Shown piece after piece: positions 48,582 to 58,069 of a stretch of 64,000 bases of DNA (positions are counted from its first letter, which is position 1; each line of letters opens with the position of its first letter). This stretch comes from Chrysoperla carnea (taxonomy: Eukaryota; Arthropoda; Insecta; Neuroptera; Chrysopidae). The position numbers were made by a program, and so were the translations under genes. The notes under the pieces are model-generated. The model searched no databases. It was not told the DNA's origin and saw only the letters and a program-made list of their open reading frames with translations. Location: positions 19,600,001 to 19,664,000 of the forward strand of contig NC_058339.1 of NCBI RefSeq assembly GCF_905475395.1, in the 5' to 3' direction.

Positions 48582-48653
48582 TTCCGATACCGGGAATCGA
48601 ACCCGAGCCTCCTGGGTGAAAGCCAGGTATCCTAGCCACTAGACCATATCGGA
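48582..48653 (-). tRNA. tRNA-Glu (anticodon TTC)
   Basis: The 72-nt minus-strand sequence begins TCCGATATGGTCTAGTGGCT and folds as a cloverleaf. The 7-bp acceptor stem is TCCGATA/TATCGGA. The D-arm is GTCTAGTGGCTAGGAT (box A), the anticodon loop is CTTTCAC, and the T-arm is GGGTTCGATTCCC (box B). The discriminator is A. It is nearly identical to the animal tRNA-Glu consensus. A run of eight T follows on the transcribed strand and serves as the Pol III terminator. No intron and no encoded CCA. Confidence 0.97.
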
Positions 48654-50158
48654 TCTATACAAAGTTAACATTTAAGTTGTATTTATAAGACATAGTAGTA
48701 TTTTATAAATTAATGTAATTAATTTTACTAAAAATATTAGCAATGGTTATAAAATATTTAACTCTAAATAACTATTATACCTTAATATTTATTTATTTTA
48801 CTTACATGATTTTTGATTACACACTCTGATCAAAAACGCTCGTTTAATTCAACTAATTTATGAAAATATTGTTTAATTTACCCTTATATTTTTTTGTTAT
48901 CTAATCTTCGATTATAATGCTCAACAATTAACAAAAAATATCATCAATAATTTTTAATTGTAGTGTAAACAATCGATATTCTACAAATAAGTATTTATAC
49001 ATAAAAATGAATTGATATTTTGAAATATCGAAATGACCTCACCTTGCGTTAATATAATTCCAGGTAAAATATCAATAATTTTCTGAAAATGGGTGTGAAC
49101 TTAAAACTTTTTTTTTTTAAAATAGATAGTAATAGTAATAACGTTATCTTGAAAATACAGTGTAATTTCGATTGGTGTGTATTTTAAGTAAATAGGGTGA
49201 TAATTTAAATAAAAAAACCTTTTTTTCTCGTCATTTTAAAGTATTATTAAGAAAGCGACAAAAGTTTAGTTTATTTGAATTGATTAATTGTATTTTAACA
49301 GGAGAAAATCGTTGAAAAATTAATGCAATCGTGAACACCTATACCCTGATTATGATCTAAGGTAGGAGGGAGAAATCTCTTGAGAAAAAAAATTCAAAAA
49401 TTCAGAAGAGCTCTTTATGACGTAAAATGACCCAAAAAGAACTTCACTTGATTCAAAAAGTTGACATTCGACAGTTGTTAAAAATAAAATTGGTTTAAAT
49501 TGGATCAAATTTTTGAACGGGAATATGCAGCAAATAAATCTAATCCGAAATTTTTATCATGGCAGATACGCCCGTATGTGCTTCACTAAACGTAATTTTA
49601 AAATTGGGAACTGATTCAAACCATTGACTTTATAGTACTAACTGAAACACATTTCTACTCTTATTTGTTTTTCAAACGACTGGCAAATAATGACATATCT
49701 AGAAATGATTTTGTGGTGTGGGGATATCAAAAAAGTCATCTGTCGATTAAAATTTCGTAGTGTCTCAAGAATCTAAGGTCATGATACAGCCAAGCATTGT
49801 GAAACATTTCTTGAAATTCTATTATTATTACAGAGCATAGGATGTTCAAGAAATAATTATACCAATACGTAGAAAAACTATGTTAGAGTGTCATTTTTGC
49901 ATTAAGATTAAAGACTATCTTTTAAGTCACAGCAAATAGTGTCCTTGAAAAATACCCCAATACTTACGATAAAAAAAAATTAGATAATACATCATATCGC
50001 ATACTACAGCAACACCTTTTATGGTAATATGGGAGACTCAAGTCTAATTTATGTAGACATTATGGCAGTTACGTGATTCCATTAATTCTTTTTTTATGAA
50101 GTGTGTTGTAATGTAATGTCAATGAGTGTTTGTTTTCAAACATTAGCGCGCACTAATC
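48654..50158. other. Intergenic stretch without a supported gene
   Basis: AT-rich, no coding exon or clear repeat boundary seen on either strand. Confidence 0.5.
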
Positions 50159-50743
50159 ATAGTTGGAGAGATGTACATATGATTTACTGATGGGTCATGG
50201 TAACCGTCTGCTGAGCCTTAAATATGATAGAAGATAATGTTCCAAGTCGCCCTGTAAGGTTCCTCGAATTTCTATGTGTCATATTCCCCCCCAGGGAATA
50301 ATTCGTGTTTTTCAAAGTGCTGCCAAAAAAAGCCCTGACCACTTGCTTTTCTACCAGACATATTTTCCTGATTCTTTTGACATCCTCAACACAACCAAAC
50401 AAGTTTTACAGTTTCCAGAATTATCACTTCAAATTTTTTGACCGCGTATAACGACATTTTCGGTTTTTTTGGCATAATTCGGGAATGGGACGACTTGTTG
50501 AGCTCAAACTTTGCAGGATGACTGTTCAGGATCACATCTAATGAATAATCAAACAAACAGACATTTTACAGAACCATATAACTTAGTGACAGTTTTTCAA
50601 ATCTCTCCCTGGGGGGGAATATAACACATAGAAATTCGAGGAACCTTACAGGGCTACTTGGAACATTACCTAGTATCATATTTAAGGCTCAGCAGACGGT
50701 TACCATGACCATCAGTAAATCATATGTACATCTCTCTAACTAT
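50159..50743. mobile_element. Foldback DNA element with about 140-bp terminal inverted repeats
   Basis: The left arm starting ATAGTTGGAGAGATGTACAT and the reverse complement of the right end (ATAGTTAGAGAGATGTACAT) agree over about 140 bp. Shared blocks include CATGGTAACCGTCTGCTGAG, TAAGGTTCCTCGAATTTCTA and a C-rich TTCCCCCCCAGGGA block. Agreement is roughly 90% by eye, so the element is fairly young. Total 585 bp without transposase. The ORF at 50184-50402 is internal to it and meaningless. Confidence 0.88.
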
Positions 50744-51403
50744 CAAATTTTTTTATAAAAATTTGAATTATTACCATGACGATTATTTTTGGATTTTGGC
50801 AAAATACGTTTCAAAATTATCAGTGAAATATTTCAAAATTCACACTAATGAATGGACTAAATAACGTCATCGATAAATTTAAAAAACACTGCACATCAAT
50901 GGGTGCAATCATTTCCACCAGGTTAGAATTTTTTTATAAAATTTTCCATGTGAATGGTGTACATACTTAGTTTCCCCATACCTTCATATTAGACGTTGGA
51001 TAAATGTAAAATTGTTGTATTTTATAAATGGAGCAATTTTATAATTTTCAAATCAAAAGTACCTAAATTCGAGAATAAGAATTACCAATAAGATATCATT
51101 TCGTATCCATAAAAATTGTGGGTGGCATAATCTACTTTTCACCAACTTATAGCATAACTCTAATCTAAAAATCTTTTGTTTTAATTTTTGGTTAGAGAAA
51201 CTTTATCTGTAATGACTTCATATATCGTCGAGAAGCTTTCTAAACAATCCAAATGAAAAATACAATTTTAAGCTTATTTATTAATTCTGAAATATAAAAA
51301 TTAGCTGAATAAAATAAAAGAGGATAATTATAATTGAATAAAAAATTTTATTTATAAAAATTATAAAAAAATTTTATTTTTTGTAAAAAAAATTATGTTT
51401 TAA
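50744..51403. other. AT-rich 3' flank of the silk-like gene
   Basis: No ORF or repeat supported. The part next to 51403 is likely 3' untranslated region of the minus-strand gene. Confidence 0.4.
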
Positions 51404-53641
51404 TTAGTTTTGGGATTGGCTAGCTTTCATTATTTGATCAGTTTGTTGCTGAAAATTTTGTGTGTTCATATTTCGATTAACTTCTGGGACAGTCATTGTT
51501 GATGATAATTTGTTGTCTTGTCCAGTTATTGCAGGTGTTGACTGTAGTATTGATTGCTGTTGCTGTTGATTTTGTGGAAGTTGAAGTACTTGTTGATTTT
51601 GTTGAAGTTGTACTATTTGTTGATTTTGTCCATCGGTTTTCATTGCCATTAATTTTTGGATGTTAGTTGTGTCATCTTCAATATTTTTCATAGCGTTCAT
51701 TTCAGCATTAGCCATTTTTGCAAAAGTTATTTCTTCTTTTGACCTTTGTTTTGTAGCAGTGTTAGCATTATTATTAGAATTTGCACGATAACTTCCATAA
51801 TCAGAAGAAGTGTATTGATGATCTACAATTGGTCTAGAACTTCCATATGAAGCGGAACCATATGATGCAGGTTGATAATAGGACGTTGATTGTTGATGAT
51901 AAACTGGATGCTTTTTCACCAAAAGTGGTATTTCGGCTGTATATTGAGTTTCTGGAACCGCATGCACGTATTTGATTTGTGGAATATGATGTACCGCTTG
52001 ATAATGTTGTATTTGCGGTTGTGATTCAATTTCGTAACTATTTGCGTAACTTGCTTCAGGTACAGTGGGTACATTTACTATGGTTGGCTTGCAAGTAATT
52101 AATACACCATGTTGATGGCCCGCTGCACTGTTACCACTTCCATAACTTGAGACGCCTCCATAACTTGAACCACCCCCATAACTTGAACCACTGGCATGAC
52201 TTGAACCACCTCCATAACTTGAACCACCTCCATAGCTTGAATCACTTCCATAACTTGAACCACCTCCATAACTTGAACCACCTCCATAACTTGAACCACT
52301 TCCATAACTTGAACCACCGCCATAACTTGAACCACTTCCATAACCACTTCCATATGCTTTGTATGGCTTTATTAATTTACCCTTTTTCAGTTTTATTAAA
52401 GCTTTGAGTAGATTAACTGGTTTAGTTTTTTTTAAGGTTTTAGTTATTACAGGTAAACCATAGTTATCATACGCTTTTTTATTTAATTGCCAGTCAAATA
52501 TGGTAGTGCCCGGTTGTTCATACCCATGCTCATAAGATTCAGAAGAAGCAGATCTAGCATTCACATCTTCATCATCTGGTAATTCAACTGGAATTATAAT
52601 GTCAGTTAAATCGGATGGTCCATCGGTTTCGTCGGTAAGTTCATTTTCATCGATTACGGCACGATAATATGAAACAACGTTCGGTTTTTTATGTACATAA
52701 TTGTACCCATGATTTGATGAACTTGCATACGATGATGCATGAGATGCAGTATTGTAATGACTGGGTTTTGATTGGCCATAAGAAGATCCATGAGAAGACG
52801 ATGGTATTATTACGATTTGACTTGGTTTTGTTTGACTATATGAAGATGTTGGTTTGTGAGATGGTATCACAACATATTCGCTTGGTTTTGATTCGGTATA
52901 CGCACTAGCACTTCCATACGATGAAGCTGGAGCAGTAGATCCGTAATTCTGACTAGCAGGAGCAGATCCAGAACTTTGGCTAGAATATGACGCTCCAGAG
53001 CTTTGACCAGCATATGATGCGGATTCAGGATTTGAAATTATAATCACTTCACTTGGTTTCGATGAAGCATATGATTGAGAATGAACGCTATTTTGACTAG
53101 ATGCACCATAACTAGATGGTTTCGAATATGATGAAGAACCATAACTTCCTGAAGATCCATACGAATTGTCTACGGCAACTGCAATTTGCTGAGGTACAGC
53201 TGGCTTTTGAGAATAGGAAGACCCGGATGAAGATGGAATAATAATTGATTCGCTTACATCTTGTTGATTATAATTTGTTGATTGATGATTAACAGGTACA
53301 AGTTTATATGGACGACATATTAAAAATGGTTTTTCATATGGATCACTTGGTTGAATTTGTACACAATAATTGGACTTTTTTACTCTTGTATTTGCGTCAA
53401 CATCAGCTTCATCTATTGGATCTAATTCTTGGTCAATTTCTTCAATTTTAGTATTATTTTCTTTGTCACTTTGTTCACTTTTTATTACATCTAATTTTTT
53501 TGGCGCAAAAAATTTGTTTAATACCACTTTTGGTGGATCTTTTATAATGTCATTATCTGATGAAGTTTCGTTTACATCGGCACTTGTAACTGACAATAAT
53601 ATTAACAATGTCGTTAAAACACTTAAATTTTTAAAATACAT
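51404..53641 (-). CDS. Large secreted Ser/Gly/Tyr-rich silk- or cuticle-like protein
   Basis: 745 residues from the ATG at 53641. Signal peptide MYFKNLSVLTTLLILLSVTSA. An acidic, mostly ordinary N-terminal part (about 22-88) ends in RVKK, a furin-type site, followed by SNYCVQIQPSDPYEKPFLIC, which holds two of the few cysteines. The middle (about 130-330) is Ser/Tyr/Pro-rich with repeated units of the type KPS-[EQH]-[YI]-V-[VI]-I-P-S. After an acidic, Tyr-containing segment comes a block of about 13 GSSYGG hexapeptides (52141-52355, 18-bp DNA units). A His/Tyr/Val region follows and finally a Gln-rich tail (QLQQNQQVLQLPQNQQQQQ). The composition fits assembling extracellular proteins such as silk, cuticle, eggshell or glue proteins. 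I do not recognise an ortholog. A TATAAATT-type box lies about 100 bp upstream of the ATG. Confidence 0.85.
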   Translation of the reverse strand: MYFKNLSVLTTLLILLSVTSADVNETSSDNDIIKDPPKVVLNKFFAPKKLDVIKSEQSDKENNTKIEEIDQELDPIDEADVDANTRVKKSNYCVQIQPSDPYEKPFLICRPYKLVPVNHQSTNYNQQDVSESIIIPSSSGSSYSQKPAVPQQIAVAVDNSYGSSGSYGSSSYSKPSSYGASSQNSVHSQSYASSKPSEVIIISNPESASYAGQSSGASYSSQSSGSAPASQNYGSTAPASSYGSASAYTESKPSEYVVIPSHKPTSSYSQTKPSQIVIIPSSSHGSSYGQSKPSHYNTASHASSYASSSNHGYNYVHKKPNVVSYYRAVIDENELTDETDGPSDLTDIIIPVELPDDEDVNARSASSESYEHGYEQPGTTIFDWQLNKKAYDNYGLPVITKTLKKTKPVNLLKALIKLKKGKLIKPYKAYGSGYGSGSSYGGGSSYGSGSSYGGGSSYGGGSSYGSDSSYGGGSSYGGGSSHASGSSYGGGSSYGGVSSYGSGNSAAGHQHGVLITCKPTIVNVPTVPEASYANSYEIESQPQIQHYQAVHHIPQIKYVHAVPETQYTAEIPLLVKKHPVYHQQSTSYYQPASYGSASYGSSRPIVDHQYTSSDYGSYRANSNNNANTATKQRSKEEITFAKMANAEMNAMKNIEDDTTNIQKLMAMKTDGQNQQIVQLQQNQQVLQLPQNQQQQQSILQSTPAITGQDNKLSSTMTVPEVNRNMNTQNFQQQTDQIMKASQSQN
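52141..52355 (-). repeat. 18-bp coding minisatellite (GSSYGG units)
   Basis: CATAACTTGAACCACCTC-type units repeat about 12-13 times on the plus strand, encoding Gly-Ser-Ser-Tyr-Gly-Gly on the minus. Out-of-frame ORFs on both strands here are shadows. Confidence 0.9.
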
Positions 53642-55139
53642 TTTGACGAAGTTTTTAATTGCAAAAAAAAATCAATCAAGTAATACTAGTTTAAACAGAA
53701 GAAATTGCCAATTGAATTGACTTTATTAAATGTTTCGAAATTTATATGATATTCAGTATTGATTTAGCTTAGCTTTGCTTTTTTTTTAAATTTATTGCAT
53801 TTGTGAAATAAATGCTATTGAAAAAATATATTAATTTTATTAACATCCGGCTGGAAAAATATTTATTTGAATTCGTTATACAGGGCATCGCAAAAAGGCA
53901 ACAAATTTTTACGGACAACGTAAGAAGGGTATTATTTTGTTTCTTTGTGTATAATATATGTATAAATCGAATTTGCTCTTCAAGACGTTTGATTTAATAC
54001 CCAATGTGAAAAGTTTGGTTTTTGTCCATGATTTTACGGACATGCTTCTCGCATCCCAGGGGTAGCTCATGAACCTGAAACATATCAGGATATGTGGAGG
54101 AGAGTTTTACATTTATTTCAGTTTTGTTCTTCAAGTTCTAGAAAACACAACATAAACTCAACAGTTTAGTGAAAATCCGACATTAGGCTTTAAAGAAGTC
54201 GACTTGGTTCTCAAATTCTACGTACCATCTACGTTTTGTACTTTTTAGGTGCTTTCCCTTTTTCAATTTGTTCGGTTTTCAGCACCTGAAATAAAAATGA
54301 ACTTGGTATAGCATTATAAATATAAAACTTAATAAACGTTTTAAGTTTCAACTACTTTAAATGTGTATCTATCATGTAAATTATTTTTAAAATGAATCTA
54401 CAAAAAGGAAAAATATTTTTTATCGAAATTTGTTTATTTTTGTATAAAATAGTATGATTAGATTATTGTTTTTCCTTGGAAAAGGTTTTTAGGTATTTTA
54501 TTTCACCCATTAAACAATTTTGAAAATTTCTAACTACTAGACATTTACAATTTATGAAAAATATTAATTTAAAAAGAATGTTTTTGTCACGTTACCAATT
54601 TATAAAGTTAGAAGAAAAAGTTAGTTAACTTTTTTTAAATATAATTCATTTGAAAAAAGTGCAATAAACTGTAATTGTCATCATCAGCAAAATATTCAGT
54701 AAAAAACAAATCGACCCGTTGTTGGAGATTTGTAATTCGAATTAATGATGAGAAAGCTGGAAGTTGTTTTAAGCTCTCAAGCTTAGTCTGGAATAAACAT
54801 ACTAAATTACTTTCTTTGTGTATAGTGAATATTAGCTGATTATTTGTCGATCGATCTGTAATTAGAAAGCACAAATATACCAATTGGAAAACATTATAAT
54901 ATTGGTTGAGATAAAAATAATAAATAATAAAGATAATATAATTAGAAAATGCTAAAAATAAAATACAAGCAGATACCCGTACGCTTTGCTGGGCCATTTC
55001 TCCTTTTTAAATCAAAGACTATCATGTTGTAGCCCTCACTTATTCTCCCTTATGTTCACGATTTTATGGATTTTAATTTTTCGGTGGGGAACTCTTTTGC
55101 CTATGATACTCGCTGACATTGTAACTTTCTATAGGTCCA
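53642..55139. other. Upstream region of the silk-like gene; no supported gene
   Basis: Holds the presumptive promoter of the 51404-53641 gene at its left end. ORFs at 53812-53997 and 54635-54997 show no domain, and the latter is hydrophobic noise. Confidence 0.45.
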
Positions 55140-55740
55140 ATCATTAAATTAACCTGATTTTTGTACTTTTTGGATCAAAATTACTCCATCCACGTAGTTT
55201 CATCAAATTCCAAAACAAAATTTTTTTTTCCAAATTTCTCGATTTTTTTAAAGGGGTAGAAAAGTCCCCTTAAAAAATTACAAAAAAACGAAAAAATTTT
55301 TGTATCTCCAATTTCGATAAAACTCAGTATATAAGGTAATTTTGACCCAAAAAGTACAAAAATCGGGTGCATTTGTTGACTGGTCGAATAGTTTTTGAGA
55401 TACGGACTAAAATCGATCCGAATATTGCTATATCTCAGAAAATCTGCATCCAATCATTAAATAAACCCGATTTTTATACTTTTTGGATCAAAATTACCCT
55501 GTATACCGACTTTCATCAAATTCCAAAACAAATTCTTTTTTTTCATTTTTCTCGATTTTTTCAAAGGGCTAAAATCTATCCAAATATGTATTGCTATATC
55601 TCAGAAAATCTCCATCCAATCAATAAATTAACCTGATTTTTATACTTTTTTTACCAAAATTACCCCATCTACCTGGTTTCATCAAATTCCAAAATAAAAT
55701 TTTTTTAGCGTTTTTCTTGATTTGAGTGGTTCAAAAAAGC
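55140..55740. repeat. Second block of the 307-316 bp satellite family (about two units)
   Basis: Carries the same modules as 1490-2625 (GGGTGCATTTGTTGACTGGTC, GATACGGACTAAAATCGATCC, CATCAAATTCCAAAACAAA). The last unit is internally shortened near 55565. Same orientation as the block at 1.5 kb. Confidence 0.88.
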
Positions 55741-56146
55741 TTCCATTCTTGTATAGAAAAACAAGTTCCAAATTCGAATCTCAAATGTTCTGAATTGAAT
55801 TTTTCACTAATTTTACTCACAATTTAAAAATAAATAGGCTCATTATTAATAGAAGAAATATCGCAATTTTCATTTACACAATATAAAATAAATTAACAAA
55901 CCAATAAATAAAATTTTGCAATAAATTTTTGCAAAGTGTTGAATTTTATTTAGGTGAGCAATTCAAAATAACAAGTTTCATCGTGCACTTAAAAAAAAAT
56001 ATTTTTATTGAAATTTTATTATAATTTAAGCTTAATAAATACAAATAATGGATGAATTAAATTAAATACATGAACTTACTTAATTTTCTAAAGCTTTTTC
56101 AATTCTATAAACAATTTTTATATATTATATCAATTATGAAAAAATT

Positions 56147-57761
56147 TTAATTTTCCGAACTTGATACATCTTCTTCCTCCTGAACTTCTTCCAAGTCATC
56201 TTCTTCCTCTACATTATCATATTCTGGTTCATTAGTTGTATTATTTTCAGTATTTTTCATATCGTCATCAGCACTTTCAGTATTATCCTCCGATATTTCC
56301 ACACTTTCATGTTCAACAGTATTCGATGAAATATTATCAATAGAATTAGAACTATCTTCAACTATAATAGGACTATCGCTGTCGCTCAGTAAAGCAATAG
56401 TATCTCCTTCTATAGTTATTTCGTCATCATCGTAAAAGTCATCATTACCGTCTTCAGCAAAAATTACTTCTTGTGGTGCGGGTTCAATTTTTGTGCGTGC
56501 GTATTTCTTGTGTGTTGGTAATGGGTACATCATTTCATCCTCATTAGGTGTTTCGAAATAATGATGTGGGTTTTCGAATTGCTGATTATATCTTGGATTT
56601 TGATAATATTGATGATGTGGTTGGTAGCGTTTTTGATGTTGATGATGATAATTTTGTGGTGGGTACATATTTTCTTGATCAAATTGTTGCATTTGATAAT
56701 TACCTTAAAAATAATTAAAAATTTGAAACAAGTTATAAAGAAATAAACGAAAAAACACATTATATCAAGTTATGGAGTGACTTCAGTCTTCGTTCAGGTG
56801 TATTTGTCTTCATAAAGTATAGAATTAATCGAAAAGCTCGATAAAAATACTTCATTTTGAAAAAGTGTTCAATATTTTAAGAAAAGCTATCTTTTAAATA
56901 CGGAGTACCGGAATCTGTAACAAAAGTTAGTATTTCCCTATTTAAGATATCAAAGTTAACCCGTATTCCGATCCAGGGGGTGGGATCATTTTTTAATAAA
57001 ATATTGAATTAATATTCATATGAAAATATCTAACTTCTTAGCAAATAATATCATTGATGTAAAAATTATTTACCTTGATAATTCTCTGAATGTGGCATCA
57101 TCATATGATGTTGTGGCATTCCTGGCACGCTACCATACGATTGTGGTACATTATATCCCATTGGTGCAGGTGGCATTGGCATTCTTGTTGTTGGTTGTGC
57201 CATTTCCATATGTAGCGATGGTGCAGAATGTTTTGGTGGTTTTAAAATTCTTTCCGATGTATATCTTGTAGGTGTTTGAGAATCAATATATGACAAAGCA
57301 TCACCCATTTCTTCTTCTTGCATCATATCCTGATCTTCTTCATCAAAACCATCAATCATTTTTGTTTTTAATGGATTCCATGCATACTCTTCATCTGCTC
57401 CTCTCGGTAATACAATTAAATGTGATTCATCCTGTCCCATTGGTTTCGATTGATGCATTGTCGGTGGTGGTCCATACATTCCAACTGGTGATTGCTGTTC
57501 AAATTGAGGTCTGAATCCATTATTATCATAAATATTACGTCGATATACTGGACGATTATTCATTTCCATTGGATGAGAATGAAATATTGGATTCAGTTGT
57601 TGTTGAAACATTCCATTATTATAAAATCCTGGGAACGAACGTTGATACCGTTGTTGAGGACTTAATGAATTATAAAATTCTGGTGTGTGAGCTCCATAAT
57701 TTAATGGATGCGTGCACCCAAACTGTATTAAAATATTCACCACAATTACTAATCGAAACAT
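56147..57761 (-). CDS. Secreted Met/Pro/Gln-rich protein with acidic tail, two exons
   Basis: Exon 1 is 57761-57074 and exon 2 is 56703-56147 (GT-AG, phase 1), giving 414 residues. Signal peptide MFRLVIVVNILIQFGCT. Exon 1 is rich in Met, Pro, Gln, Tyr and Asn (MFQQQLNPIFHSHPMEMNNR), with dibasic RR sites and an acidic island (DGFDEEDQDMMQEEEMGD). Exon 2 begins with a Gln/His/Tyr/Asn stretch (NYHHQHQKRYQPHHQYYQ) and ends in about 100 residues dominated by Asp, Glu, Ser and Asn (VEEEDDLEEVQEEEDVSS). The junction reads ENYQ-GNYQ, a tiny duplication across the splice site. It is disordered and extracellular, with no cysteine cassette. The composition suggests an eggshell, biomineral or glue-type matrix component, but no family is recognised. 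It lies head to head with the RhoGAP gene. Confidence 0.8.
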
Positions 57762-58069
57762 TTTTGTAAAAAACTTATTTTCACATTAAATTTCACGTTT
57801 AAATAACTTTGGCTCCTATCAAAATTTTGCTGACAATGTTGTTTAACACATTTTTAATGAAAATATTATGTATTTACTACAGAAAAGTTATGCGGATTTA
57901 TTTATGAAAATAAATTTACATCTGCGTGAAAAAAAAGTATGTTTAACAAAAATTGTTTTGTTAAAACAATAAACAGTTTTAAAATTGCAACATAATTGTT
58001 AGTAAATTTTTATATTTCCTATTTATTCAAGTAAACATATTAATAATTTTTTTTTATGTTTTTTTACAG

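Noticed and set aside
50184-50402. 72-residue ORF
   Set aside because: Lies inside the inverted-repeat arm of a foldback element and has no transposase features.
52099-52407. Met/Val/Gln- and His/Asn/Leu-repeat ORFs on both strands
   Set aside because: Alternative-frame readings of the 18-bp GSSYGG minisatellite.
57904-57936. Possible first exon for the RhoGAP gene (ATG then GTATGT donor)
   Set aside because: Joining it to the exon at 58070 gives an immediate stop; the phase does not match.
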